Both the position numbers and the translations under genes were made by a program. Below the pieces are notes generated by a model that ran no database searches, was not told the DNA's origin, and was given only the letters and a program-made list of their open reading frames with translations. This document shows, piece after piece, positions 35,798 through 45,943 of a stretch of DNA of 64,000 nt. Position 1 is the stretch's first letter; each line of letters starts with the position of its first letter. The DNA lies in assembly GCA_016710635.1 (NCBI GenBank), contig JADJVL010000020.1:8204-72203 (forward strand). Reading direction: 5' to 3'. This stretch comes from Holophagaceae bacterium (GTDB taxonomy: Bacteria; Acidobacteriota; Holophagae; Holophagales; Holophagaceae).

Positions 35798-36985
35798 ATG
35801 CCCATGACCTTGACTCAGCTGGTGGTGATGGCCCTCCTCCAGATCGTGCTGCTCCTCGCCTTCGTCATGATGCTGGTGCCCCTGATCACCTTCGCCGAAC
35901 GCAAGGTGATCGCCTACGTGCAGGTGCGCCTCGGCGCGACCCGCACCGCCGGCGGCCTCTGGGGCGCCCAGGCCGGGAGGACCCACAAGTCCCGGACCCT
36001 GACCGGCGGCCTCAACGGCCTGATGTGGTACCTCGGCCGGGTCCCCATGCTCTCCATCTTCCGGGGCCTGCCGGTCTTCATCGCGGACGCCGTGAAGCTG
36101 CTCACGAAGGAGGACATCGTCCCCGAAGGCGCCGACAAGGCCGTCTTCATCCTGAGCCCGGCGATTTCCGTCATATCGGCCTTCACCGTGTTCTCCGCCG
36201 TCGCCTTCGCCCCCGGCGCCCTCTTCACCTTCCCCGCGTGGTTCCCCATCGTCGGGGGGCTGCCCTTCAACGCCTTCCTCACGGACATCAACGTGGGCCT
36301 GCTCTTCATCCTGGGCATCTCCTCCGTGGGCGTGTACGGCATCGTGCTGGGCGCGTGGGCCTCGAACTCCAAGTACCCGCTCCTGGGCGGCCTGCGCAGC
36401 GCGGCCCAGATCATCAGCTACGAAGTGCCCCTCACCCTCAGCCTGCTGGTGCCCGTGATCCTCACCGGCAGCCTGAACTTCAACGAGATGGCCCGGCGCA
36501 CCGCCACCGAGGTCCACTGGCTCGCCATCCCGCTGCTCTTCGTGGGCTTCTTCATCTACACCACCTGCGCCTTCGCCGAGACCAACCGCGTCCCCTTCGA
36601 CCTCGCCGAGGCCGAGACCGAGCTGGTGTCGGGCTTCCACACGGAATACACCGGCATGAAGTTCAGTTTCTACTTCCTGGCGGAGTACGCGAACATGATC
36701 CTGGTGAGCGCGCTGGCCGCGGGCTTCTTCCTGGGCGGCCACTACCTGCTCCCCTTCGGGTTCCAGACCTTCCTCATGAAGGCCGGCGAGACGGCCTGGT
36801 TCAACCAGCCGTCCATCCTCTTCTTCCTGGGCAAGGTGCTCTTCCTGCTCTTCGTCTTCATCTGGGTGCGGGCGACGCTGCCGCGCTACCGCTACGACCA
36901 GCTCATGCACGTGGGCTGGAAGTATCTGATCCCGTACACCCTGGTCCTGATCTTCGTCGCGGCCCTCATCCGCTACATCGCCTGA
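35798..36985 (+). CDS. nuoH: NADH-quinone oxidoreductase subunit H, with an unusual insertion
   Basis: A 395-residue membrane subunit at the junction of the two arms, lining the quinone chamber. 'PLITFAERKVIAYVQVRLG' and 'FAETNRVPFDLAEAETELVSGFHTEY' are diagnostic. Between 'RLG' (44-46) and 'IADAVKLLTKED' (95-106) there are 48 residues where most NuoH have about 12, so about 35 residues are extra. The start is ambiguous among four nearby ATG codons; ATG 35798 is best placed relative to AAGGA, and 35789 would add three residues. A 14-codon mini-frame (35742-35786) lies in the gap before it. Confidence 0.95.
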   Translation: MPMTLTQLVVMALLQIVLLLAFVMMLVPLITFAERKVIAYVQVRLGATRTAGGLWGAQAGRTHKSRTLTGGLNGLMWYLGRVPMLSIFRGLPVFIADAVKLLTKEDIVPEGADKAVFILSPAISVISAFTVFSAVAFAPGALFTFPAWFPIVGGLPFNAFLTDINVGLLFILGISSVGVYGIVLGAWASNSKYPLLGGLRSAAQIISYEVPLTLSLLVPVILTGSLNFNEMARRTATEVHWLAIPLLFVGFFIYTTCAFAETNRVPFDLAEAETELVSGFHTEYTGMKFSFYFLAEYANMILVSALAAGFFLGGHYLLPFGFQTFLMKAGETAWFNQPSILFFLGKVLFLLFVFIWVRATLPRYRYDQLMHVGWKYLIPYTLVLIFVAALIRYIA

Positions 36986-36994
36986 GGACACCCC

Positions 36995-37507
36995 ATGGCC
37001 GCCAGCTTCCTCCGCACCCTGATCCCCTTCGACATCTACGGAGGGATGAAACTCACCGGCAAGTATTTCGGCAAGGTCTTCATCCAGTCCAACCGCCAGA
37101 AGAAGCGCACCCACTTCACGGCGGAGTATCCCGAGGTGAAGGTCAAGCTGGCGCCCCGCTACCGCGGGCGGCTGCAGATGATCAAGGACGAGCAGGGCGA
37201 GATCAAGTGCGTCTGCTGCCTGGCCTGCGAGAAGATCTGCCCGACCCAGGTCATCACCATCGAGAAGGGCAAGAAGGAGGGGCGCAAGACGCCCTATCCC
37301 ACCCGCTACGACTTCGAGATGGAGCGCTGCATCTTCTGCGAGTTCTGCGTTGAGAGCTGCGGCTTCGACTCCATCATCCTGAACCACCAGTTCGAGCTGG
37401 CCGCCTACAACCGCGAGGACTTCTCCCACGGCATGGAGGGCGGCTTCCAGAACATGTTCGACGTCACCCCCGTGGGCCACTACTCCGTGGCTGAAGACGT
37501 CCAGTAG
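36995..37507 (+). CDS. nuoI: NADH-quinone oxidoreductase subunit I, two [4Fe-4S] clusters
   Basis: A 170-residue peripheral subunit carrying clusters N6a and N6b, which pass electrons to NuoB. The motifs are 'CVCCLACEKICP' and 'CIFCEFCVESCG'; the second lacks the usual Pro after the fourth Cys. 'FTAEYPEVKVKLAPRYRGRLQMIKD' is the family N-terminal signature. In an enzyme without NuoEFG it would be the first core acceptor of incoming electrons. It starts 9 bases after nuoH. Confidence 0.96.
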   Translation: MAASFLRTLIPFDIYGGMKLTGKYFGKVFIQSNRQKKRTHFTAEYPEVKVKLAPRYRGRLQMIKDEQGEIKCVCCLACEKICPTQVITIEKGKKEGRKTPYPTRYDFEMERCIFCEFCVESCGFDSIILNHQFELAAYNREDFSHGMEGGFQNMFDVTPVGHYSVAEDVQ

Positions 37508-37542
37508 TTCCCGCCACGCTCCCGCTTCGTCAAAGGCCCGCC

Positions 37543-38100
37543 ATGGAAGCCCTCCTAGCCTCGATCGCCAAGAACATCTTCGTGATCTTCGGATTGCTGG
37601 CCGTCGGCGGCGCCACCGCGATGGTGGCCAGCCGCTCCGCCGTGCACAGCGTCCTCGCCTTCCTCTTCGCCATGCTCAACATCGCGGGCTGTTTCCTGGC
37701 CCTGGGCGCCGAGTTCCTGGGCATGGCCCAGATCCTCGTCTACGCCGGCGGCATCGTGGTGCTCTTCCTCTTTGTCGTGATGCTGGTGGAGATGGCCAAG
37801 GGCAAGGAGACCAACAAGGCGGTCTTCACGGCCCAGGCCAAGGTGGCCGCCCCCGTGGTGGTGGCCGGGGCCTTCGCCTTCCTCGCCGTGTTCAAGGACA
37901 CGGTCTTCGGCGCCAGCGCCGCCCAGGCCCTCACCCTGAAGCCCGGTCTGGCGGAAGGCCTGGACGTGGCGAGGAACAACGCCCAGGCGGTCAGCCGAGG
38001 CCTCTTCGCCGACTACCTGCTGCCCTTCGAAGTGCTCAGCGTGATCCTCCTGGTCGCCCTGGTGGGCGCGGTGGTCCTGGCGAAAACGGAGCGTGTGTGA
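37543..38100 (+). CDS. nuoJ: NADH-quinone oxidoreductase subunit J
   Basis: A 185-residue membrane subunit with five predicted helices. 'SAVHSVLAFLFAMLNIAGCFLALGAEFLGMAQILVYAGGIVVLFLFVVML' matches NuoJ, including the helix with the pi-bulge next to the quinone region. Its TGA overlaps the nuoK ATG. Confidence 0.94.
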   Translation: MEALLASIAKNIFVIFGLLAVGGATAMVASRSAVHSVLAFLFAMLNIAGCFLALGAEFLGMAQILVYAGGIVVLFLFVVMLVEMAKGKETNKAVFTAQAKVAAPVVVAGAFAFLAVFKDTVFGASAAQALTLKPGLAEGLDVARNNAQAVSRGLFADYLLPFEVLSVILLVALVGAVVLAKTERV

Positions 38101-38402
38101 TGGCCACCATGAACGCGGTCCTCTTCTTCTCCTTCCTGCTCTTCGCCATCGGGTGCGCCGGCATGCTGGTCCGCCGCAACGCCCTGGTGATGCTCATGAG
38201 CGCGGAACTGATGCTCAACGCGGCCAACCTGAACCTCATCGCCTTCGCCCGGCACTCGGGCACCGTGACGGGGCAGGCCTTCGCCCTGCTGGTCATGGGC
38301 TTCGCCGCGGCGGAGGTCGCGGTCGGCCTCGCCCTGGTGGTGGCCCTGTACCGCCGCAAGGACACCGTGAACGCCGACGACCTGAACCTCCTCAAGGGAT
38401 GA
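38100..38402 (+). CDS. nuoK: NADH-quinone oxidoreductase subunit K
   Basis: A 100-residue, three-helix subunit. The two essential membrane Glu residues are present in 'MLMSAELMLNAANLNLIAFA' and 'GFAAAEVAVGLALVVALYRR'; they belong to the proton path between NuoJ and NuoN. ATG 38100 overlaps the nuoJ stop; a GTG one codon upstream is also possible. Confidence 0.95.
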   Translation: MATMNAVLFFSFLLFAIGCAGMLVRRNALVMLMSAELMLNAANLNLIAFARHSGTVTGQAFALLVMGFAAAEVAVGLALVVALYRRKDTVNADDLNLLKG

Positions 38403-38409
38403 CGACGAG

Positions 38410-40773
38410 ATGACGATGGAAACCGCCGCCGCCCAAGTCCTCCAGCACGCCGCCGGAGCCGCCAGCACCTCCTGGTGGCCCCTCTGGCTCATCGCCTTCC
38501 TGCCGGCCTTCGGCGCCCTCGTCAACGGCGTCAACGGCCTGCTCTTCCGCCGCCGGAACAACGACGGGTTCAAGAACACGACCTTCGTCAACGCCGTCGC
38601 TCTCGGATCCGTGGGCCTGGCCTTCCTGATCACCCTGTGGGGCTTCATCACGCTCCTGGGCATGCCTGCGGAATCCCGCAGCCTCCACTTCGACCTCTGG
38701 ACCTGGTTCGACATGGGCGGCGCGCGGGTGAACAACGGCCTGGCCCAGATGGTCATGAAGTGGTCCTACAAGCTGGATCCCCTCTCCGCGGCCATGGGCC
38801 TGCTGGTCACGGGCGCGGGCTTCCTGATCCACCTGTTCAGCACCGGCTACATGGCCGAGGAGCAGAAGGACGGGCGCTACTGGCGCTTCATGACCTACCT
38901 GAACCTCTTCGTCTTCTCGATGCTCAACCTGGTGCTGGGCGCGAACATGCTGATGATGTTCCTGGGCTGGGAGGGCGTGGGCCTCTGCTCCTACCTCCTC
39001 ATCGGGTTCTACTTCGAGAAGGAGTTCGCGGCGGTGGCCGGCAAGAAGGCCTTCGTCACCAACCGCATCGGCGACTTCGGCTTCGTGCTGGGCTTCGCCC
39101 TCCTCTTCATGCTCTTCGGCAGCGTGGACTTCGACACCATGATGGGCATGGTGCGGGGCGTGTCCCAGCAGCAGGCCATCACCATCCTCGGCCACACCGC
39201 CAGCCCCACCTTCTGGTTCAACCTCGCCGGCGGCTGTCTCTTCCTGGGCGCCGCGGGCAAGTCGGCCCAGATCCCGCTCTACGTATGGCTGCCGGACGCC
39301 ATGGCGGGCCCGACGCCGGTGAGCGCGCTGATCCACGCGGCCACCATGGTGACCTCGGGCCTCTACATGATCGCCCGCCTCAACTTCATCTACGTGCAGG
39401 CGCCCCTGGCCTCGGACCTGGTGCTCTTCGTGGGTGCGCTGACGGCCCTCTTTGCCGCCTCCATGGGCCTCGCCCAGTACGACATCAAGAAGGTGCTGGC
39501 CTACTCCACCGTCTCCCAGCTGGGCTTCATGTTCATGGGCATGGGCGCCCAGTCCTACACGGCGGGCATGTTCCACGTGTTCACCCACGCCGCCTTCAAG
39601 GCCTGCCTCTTCCTCGGCGCCGGTTCCGTCATCACCGCCTGCCACCACGAGCAGGACATGCGGAACATGGGCGGCCTCAAGGACAAGATGCCCTGGACCT
39701 TCCGGTCCATGCTGATCGCCACCATCGCCATCGCTGGCATCGCCCCCTTCTCCGGCTTCTTCTCCAAGGACGAGATCCTCTGGAAGGTCTTTGAGCACGG
39801 GTTCAAGGGTGAAGGGACCTTCTACTTCGTCTGCTGGGGCATGGGCATGCTCGGCGCCTTCATGACGGCCTTCTACATGATGCGCCTCATGATCATGACC
39901 TTCTGGGGCGAGTACCGGGGCGCGGGGAACGATCCCTACGGCCTCACGGTGCCCAGCGAGGCCCATCACGGTGACGACCACGGCCACGATGACCACGGCC
40001 ACGGGGATCACGGCCATGACGCCCACGCCGCCGCGGATCATGGCCACGACGACCACGGCCATGGCGATCACGGGCATGGCCATGACGACCACGGCCACGA
40101 CGACCACGGTCCCAAGGAAGTGTCCTGGAACATGTGGGTGCCCGTCTTCATCTTCGCGTGCTTCGCGGCGGTGCTGGGCTTCCTGAACTATCCCCACAGC
40201 CTCCACAAGGTCCTGCCCATCGTTCCCGAGGAGCTGTTCAGCCACTGGCTGGAGCCGCTGCTCTACCAGATCCGCGCCCCCCACGCCGGGGAACACGCCA
40301 TTCCCGCCATCGAGTACGGCCTGATGGCCCTCGCCACCTTCCTGTGGGCCCCCAGCGCGATGGTTCTGGCATGGGTGATCTACGGCCAGGATCCCTCCTG
40401 GTCCAAGGCCAAGGCCTTCGTGAAGCGCTACCCCGAGCTCTACGAGTGGGTGAACGCCAAGTACTACGTGGACGAGTTCTACGAAGCCATGCTCATCGGC
40501 CCCATCAAGCGCCTGAGTGCCCAGCTCTGGAGCTTCGACATCTGGGTGGTGGACGGCATGGTGAACGGCGCCGCAAGGTTCACGCTGGTGTGGGCCGAAG
40601 CCAGCTACTGGTTCGACGCCAAGATCGTGGACGGCACGGTGAACCTGGTGGCCTGGCTCATCCAGCAGACCTCCCTGGGCTTCAAGACGCTGCAGAGCGG
40701 CCGGGTGCAGAACTACGCCTTCGTGATGTTCCTGGGCTTCCTCGCCTTCGCCCTCTGGAAGTTCCTCGCCTGA
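38410..40773 (+). CDS. nuoL: NADH-quinone oxidoreductase subunit L, with His-rich loop
   Basis: A 787-residue antiporter-like proton pump with the long lateral helix that spans the membrane arm. Conserved segments: 'FLGWEGVGLCSYLLIGFYFEK', 'PLYVWLPDAMAGPTPVSALIHAATMVTSG', 'KKVLAYSTVSQLGFMFMG' and 'FKACLFLGAGSVI'. Residues about 519-567 form a loop with about 19 His alternating with Gly and Asp. That makes it longer than typical NuoL (about 610-680) and suggests metal binding or a simple-sequence expansion. The C-terminal part holds the lateral helix and last membrane helix. Confidence 0.95.
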   Translation: MTMETAAAQVLQHAAGAASTSWWPLWLIAFLPAFGALVNGVNGLLFRRRNNDGFKNTTFVNAVALGSVGLAFLITLWGFITLLGMPAESRSLHFDLWTWFDMGGARVNNGLAQMVMKWSYKLDPLSAAMGLLVTGAGFLIHLFSTGYMAEEQKDGRYWRFMTYLNLFVFSMLNLVLGANMLMMFLGWEGVGLCSYLLIGFYFEKEFAAVAGKKAFVTNRIGDFGFVLGFALLFMLFGSVDFDTMMGMVRGVSQQQAITILGHTASPTFWFNLAGGCLFLGAAGKSAQIPLYVWLPDAMAGPTPVSALIHAATMVTSGLYMIARLNFIYVQAPLASDLVLFVGALTALFAASMGLAQYDIKKVLAYSTVSQLGFMFMGMGAQSYTAGMFHVFTHAAFKACLFLGAGSVITACHHEQDMRNMGGLKDKMPWTFRSMLIATIAIAGIAPFSGFFSKDEILWKVFEHGFKGEGTFYFVCWGMGMLGAFMTAFYMMRLMIMTFWGEYRGAGNDPYGLTVPSEAHHGDDHGHDDHGHGDHGHDAHAAADHGHDDHGHGDHGHGHDDHGHDDHGPKEVSWNMWVPVFIFACFAAVLGFLNYPHSLHKVLPIVPEELFSHWLEPLLYQIRAPHAGEHAIPAIEYGLMALATFLWAPSAMVLAWVIYGQDPSWSKAKAFVKRYPELYEWVNAKYYVDEFYEAMLIGPIKRLSAQLWSFDIWVVDGMVNGAARFTLVWAEASYWFDAKIVDGTVNLVAWLIQQTSLGFKTLQSGRVQNYAFVMFLGFLAFALWKFLA
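39961..40110 (+). repeat. Low-complexity His/Asp/Gly codon repeat inside nuoL
   Basis: CAC/CAT, GGC and GAC/GAT codons are repeated in a degenerate pattern for about 150 bases. They encode a His-rich loop between predicted helices. The repeat stays in frame. Confidence 0.9.
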
Positions 40774-40823
40774 ACCGCCCCTTCGATTTCCTGATTTTCT
40801 GATTCGTTGAGTCTGGAGTCCCC

Positions 40824-42514
<1,691 letters not shown>

Positions 42515-42515
<1 letters not shown>

Positions 42516-43990
42516 TGAACGGTTTCGCAGCTGGGCTCTGGGAGTCCCTGGTCAGCGGCTCCAAGCTGATCTGGCCCCAGATCTTCCTCACTTTCGCGGC
42601 CACGGTGATGCTCTGGCCCGCGGACCTCTTCGTGGAGAAGGCCCGCAAGCACGTCTGGGCGCCCATCACCATGGTCATCCTCGCCCTCACCGGCGCGCTG
42701 ATCTACCTCACCGAGCCCGGCGTGGGCTTCTCCGACATGTACAAGGTGGACGGCCTCACCAAGGGCTTCCAGGCCCTCATCGTCCTGGCGGCCTTCCTGG
42801 CGGTGATGCTTTCCCAGAAGCTTCTGGACGCCCTGCGGGAGCAGACCGTCGAGTACTACGCCCTGATCCTTTTCAGCCTCGTGGGCATGCTTACCCTGGT
42901 CGGCGCCACGGACCTGATGACGGTCTACTTCTCCATCGAACTGATGGCCATCTGCATCTACATCCTGGTGGCCTACCTGCGGGACCAGAACCGCGGCGTG
43001 GAAGCGGGCCTGAAGTACTTCCTGCTGGGGGCCTTCAGCAGCGGCATCCTGCTCTACGGCATGTCCCTGGTCTTTGCCGCCGTGGGCGGCGTGACCACCA
43101 ACCTGGCGGAACTGAACCGTCTGCTGCCCGTCGTCCCCCAGTCCTCCAGCCTGCTGGTCTTCTCCGGCGTCCTGATGGTGCTGGTGGGCCTGTGCTTCAA
43201 GGTGGCGGCGGTGCCCTTCCACATGTGGAGCCCGGACGCCTACGAAGGCGCGCCGACCCCCATCACCGCCTTCATGGCCACGGCCCCAAAGGCCGCCGCC
43301 ATGGGCGCCTTCCTGCGGGTCTTCGGCACCGGCTTCGCCGGCGTCAGCTCGGACTGGATGCTGCCCCTCAGCTACGTGGCCGGGGCCAGCATGATCCTCG
43401 GCAACATCGCCGCCGTGCGCCAGCAGACCATGAAGCGCCTCCTGGCCTACTCCTCCATCGCCCACGCGGGCTACATGCTGCTGGGGGTGCTGGGCAAGGG
43501 CGTGGACAACGCCCAGGCCGTCTGGCTCTACCTCCTCACCTACCTCGTGATGAACACCGGCGCCTTCGCGGTGGTGATCATCCTCCAGGGCAAGGGCGAG
43601 GGTGAGCGCATCGACGACTTCCGGGGGCTGGCCAAGCGGCGCCCCTTCCTGGCCTTCGCCATGATGATGTTCCTCCTGAGCCTCGCGGGCATCCCGCCCC
43701 TGGTGGGCTTCTTCGGCAAGTTCTACCTCTTCAAGCTGGCGGTGGAATCCGGCCTCACCACCCTGGTGGTCATCGCCCTCGTCACCTCGGCCATCAGCGC
43801 CTTCTACTACCTGGGCGTGGTCAACCAGATGTACTTCAAGGAGCCCGCGGACCTGCCCGAGGGCGCCGAGCCCGAAGTCCTCAGCACGGGCATGACCCTC
43901 ATCGTCGGCGTCACCTGCGTGCTGACCCTGGTGGGCACCCTCGCCGGCCCCTGGCTGGTGAACACCATGTTCCGGATCACCTGGATCTGA
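42515..43990 (+). CDS. nuoN: NADH-quinone oxidoreductase subunit N
   Basis: A 491-residue antiporter-like proton pump, the last gene of the operon. Family segments: 'TVYFSIELMAICIYILVAYLRD', 'CFKVAAVPFHMWSPDAYEGAPTPITAFMATAPKAAAMG', 'KRLLAYSSIAHAGYMLLG' and 'SLAGIPPLVGFFGKFYLF'. The ATG overlaps the nuoM stop. A terminator follows 20 bases later, which closes the operon without nuoE, nuoF or nuoG. Confidence 0.95.
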
Positions 43991-44009
43991 ACCCAGGCCT
44001 AAGCTGCAA

Positions 44010-44045
44010 GCGCGGGCTCGGGAAACCCCGGACCCGCGCCTTTTC
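44010..44045 (+). terminator. Terminator after nuoN
   Basis: A GCGCGGG/CCCGCGC stem, extended by an inner CGGG/CCCG pairing, has a small loop and a following C-TTTT-C tract. It lies between nuoN and the atp genes. Confidence 0.8.
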
Positions 44046-44071
44046 TTGGATGGCTTCTCTTGGGTGGACCG

Positions 44072-44356
44072 ATGAGCTTCATCAGGCCGGGGAAGGGGGG
44101 CGCGGACCCCAAGGAGCGGGCCCTCTGGGGCGACCTGGTCTCCCTGGGCATGGTCTTCCCCATCGCCATCGTCCTGGGCTGGTTCCTGGGGAAGTGGATC
44201 GGCGGCAAGTTGGGTCACCCCGAAGCCGGCAGCCTCATCGGCCTCTTCTGGGGCGTCGCCACGGGGTTCTATGAGCTCTACAAGGTGACGATGCGGTTGA
44301 ACCGGAAGAAGGGACCTGGCCCCGGCGACGGCGAGGAAAAAAATGGCGGCGCCTGA
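44072..44356 (+). CDS. atpZ: AtpZ/AtpI-family small membrane protein
   Basis: A 94-residue protein with two membrane helices ('LVSLGMVFPIAIVLGWFLGKWIGGKLGHP' and 'SLIGLFWGVATGFYELYKVTMRLNRK'), typical of AtpZ, which precedes atpI and atpB in many bacteria. AtpZ/AtpI are implicated in magnesium supply and c-ring assembly of ATP synthase. ATG 44072 follows GGTGGA; a TTG 12 bases upstream is less likely. The gene overlaps the next one by 14 bases. Confidence 0.82.
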   Translation: MSFIRPGKGGADPKERALWGDLVSLGMVFPIAIVLGWFLGKWIGGKLGHPEAGSLIGLFWGVATGFYELYKVTMRLNRKKGPGPGDGEEKNGGA

Positions 44357-44732
44357 TCCCGGCACAGGCCTGCTCCGGCGGGTCACCCGCTGGCACTACC
44401 TGCTGATCCCGGCGGGGGCCGGGCTCTGGGCCCTCCTCCTGGGCCGGGATGCCGCCCTGGCCTTCCTGCTGGGCGGCCTGATCAGCCTCGGCTTCTGGTC
44501 CCTCCACCGCTTCCTGGTGGCCCGAATGCTGACGCCGAAGGTGCGCCTGCGCTGGTTCTACGCCTTCCTGGTCATGGGAAAACTCGCGTTGATCGCCCTG
44601 GCGATGCGTGTGATCATGGATCGTTTGCCCCATCAGGGCGGGCCCTTTGCATCGGGGCTCGCGCTCTTCGCGGCGGCCATCCTCCTGGAAGCGCTGCGGC
44701 TCACCTTCTCGCCCAAGAACACCGGGGATTGA
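44343..44732 (+). CDS. atpI: AtpI-like ATP synthase accessory membrane protein
   Basis: A 129-residue protein with about four hydrophobic segments ('HYLLIPAGAGLWALLLG', 'AALAFLLGGLISLGFWSLHRFLVARML', 'WFYAFLVMGKLALIALAMRVIM', 'ASGLALFAAAILLEALRL'). Size, position between atpZ and atpB, and the pattern match the loosely conserved AtpI family. AtpI helps c-ring assembly but is not essential in other bacteria. Sequence conservation is low, so the assignment relies partly on context. Confidence 0.72.
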   Translation: MAAPDPGTGLLRRVTRWHYLLIPAGAGLWALLLGRDAALAFLLGGLISLGFWSLHRFLVARMLTPKVRLRWFYAFLVMGKLALIALAMRVIMDRLPHQGGPFASGLALFAAAILLEALRLTFSPKNTGD

Positions 44733-44736
44733 GGCC

Positions 44737-45468
44737 ATGGAACACCACGCTAGCGAACTCGCCAAGTTTCTGACGGAGCTGCTGCACCTGGCCCGTCACG
44801 CCTGGCCCGGCTTCGCCGGCGGCATGCCCCTGTCCATCCTCGAGCGCTACGACCACCTGCTGAACGCCCTGCTGGCGGCGCTCACCGCCATGGCCCTCAC
44901 CGGCCTGGTCCGCGCCAAGCTGGCCCGGGTGCCCGGTGGCCTGCAGCAGACCCTGGAATTCGTGGTGGGCGGCCTGAAGGGCATGATCCACGACAACATC
45001 CACCACCACCCGGACAAGTACCTGCCCTTCATCGGGACCATGGCCCTGTTCGTGTTCTTCAACAATCTCTTCGGCCTCATCCCCTTCCTCAGTCCCGCCA
45101 CCAGCAACTGGAATGTCACCCTGGGCGCGGCCCTGGTGGTGTTCTGCTACTACAACTTCCAGGGCATGAAGGAGCAGGGCTTCTTCAAGTACTGGGGCCA
45201 CTTCGCTGGGCCCATCTGGTGGCTGTCGTTCCTGATGTTCCCCCTGGAGATCCTGGGCCTCTTCAGCCGCATCCTCAGCCACAGCCTCCGTCTCTTCGGC
45301 AACATCGCCGGCGAACACGTAGTGGCGGGGATCTTCTTCGGCCTCATGCCCCTGCTGCTGCCCGTGCCCCTGATGTTCATGGGCCTCTTCTTCGGCCTCA
45401 TCCAGACCTTCGTCTTCACCATGCTGTCGGTGATCTACCTCTCCGGCGCCGTGGCCCACGACCACTGA
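44737..45468 (+). CDS. atpB: F0F1 ATP synthase subunit a
   Basis: A 243-residue membrane stator subunit that forms the proton half-channels. The essential Arg lies in 'ILSHSLRLFGNIAGEHVVAGIFF'. 'LFVFFNNLFGLIPFLSPATSNWNVTLGAALVVF' and 'PLEILGLFSRILSHS' are typical. ATG 44737 lies 4 bases after the atpI stop; the longer open frame upstream overlaps atpI. atpE follows after 64 bases. Confidence 0.95.
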   Translation: MEHHASELAKFLTELLHLARHAWPGFAGGMPLSILERYDHLLNALLAALTAMALTGLVRAKLARVPGGLQQTLEFVVGGLKGMIHDNIHHHPDKYLPFIGTMALFVFFNNLFGLIPFLSPATSNWNVTLGAALVVFCYYNFQGMKEQGFFKYWGHFAGPIWWLSFLMFPLEILGLFSRILSHSLRLFGNIAGEHVVAGIFFGLMPLLLPVPLMFMGLFFGLIQTFVFTMLSVIYLSGAVAHDH

Positions 45469-45532
45469 CCTGATTCCCTTCCCCGGCCGCCGGGATTCCG
45501 AACCCCGGCCGCCCCTTTCACGGAGCACCACC

Positions 45533-45828
45533 ATGAAGAAGTTCCTCGCCACCGCCTTCCTCTTCACCGTCGCCGTCGCGGCCTTCGCCCAGGGCGCCCC
45601 TGCGGCCGCCAGGGCCTCTTCTCCGGCAAGTTCCTCGCCCACTTCTCCCTCGCCATCGCCGCCGCGGGCTGCGGTCTGGGCCAGGGCAAGGCCGTGGTCG
45701 CCGCCTGCGAAGGCATCGCCCGCAACCCCCAGGCCGCCGGCGACATCCGCACCACGATGATCATCGGTCTGGCCCTCATCGAGGCCCTGGTGATCTACTG
45801 CCTCGTGGCCGCCTTCGCCATCAAGTAG
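45533..45828 (+). CDS. atpE: F0F1 ATP synthase subunit c, frame broken by one missing base
   Basis: Subunit c forms the rotor ring. The ATG frame gives a signal-peptide-like start (MKKFLATAFLFTVAVAAFAQ), then turns into nonsense near 45610. Adding one base in the G run at 45612-45614 joins it to 'GLFSGKFLAHFSLAIAAAGCGLGQGKAVVAACEGIARNPQAAGDIRTT' and 'MIIGLALIEALVIYCLVAAFAIK', a normal hairpin with the ion-binding Glu in the second helix. The residue after this Glu is Ala, as in proton-type rings. Corrected length is about 98 residues. A consensus error is most likely, since the gene is normally essential. Confidence 0.9.
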
Positions 45829-45852
45829 GCCAAGGCCCCTTCAAGGCTTGCA

Positions 45853-45878
45853 AGGGCGCCCGCGAGGGCGCCCTTTTT
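45853..45878 (+). terminator. Rho-independent terminator after atpE
   Basis: AGGGCGCCC and GGGCGCCCT form a 9-bp stem with a GCGA loop, followed by a run of T. It ends the atpZ-atpI-atpB-atpE unit, so the remaining F0F1 genes must lie elsewhere. Confidence 0.93.
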
Positions 45879-45899
45879 AGGCCCCGCCCCAGGATTCCC

Positions 45900-45926
45900 T
45901 TGCATCGCGCCGCCCGGCGCTAGAAT
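45900..45926 (+). promoter_or_regulatory. Possible promoter upstream of the unknown gene
   Basis: TTGCAT (45900-45905) and TAGAAT (45921-45926) are separated by 15 bases, shorter than ideal. The -10 lies about 15 bases before the candidate start codons, so the mRNA leader would be very short. Confidence 0.35.
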
Positions 45927-45943
45927 GGCCCCTCTCTTTGATG

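Noticed and set aside
39961..40110. Possible CRISPR-like or satellite repeat
   Set aside because: The repetition is codon-level within nuoL and in frame; there are no spacers and no flanking cas genes.
38392..40296. A 634-codon minus-strand frame, His/Val-rich, opposite nuoL
   Set aside because: It is the mirror of the nuoL codons and the His-repeat; nuoL is certain.
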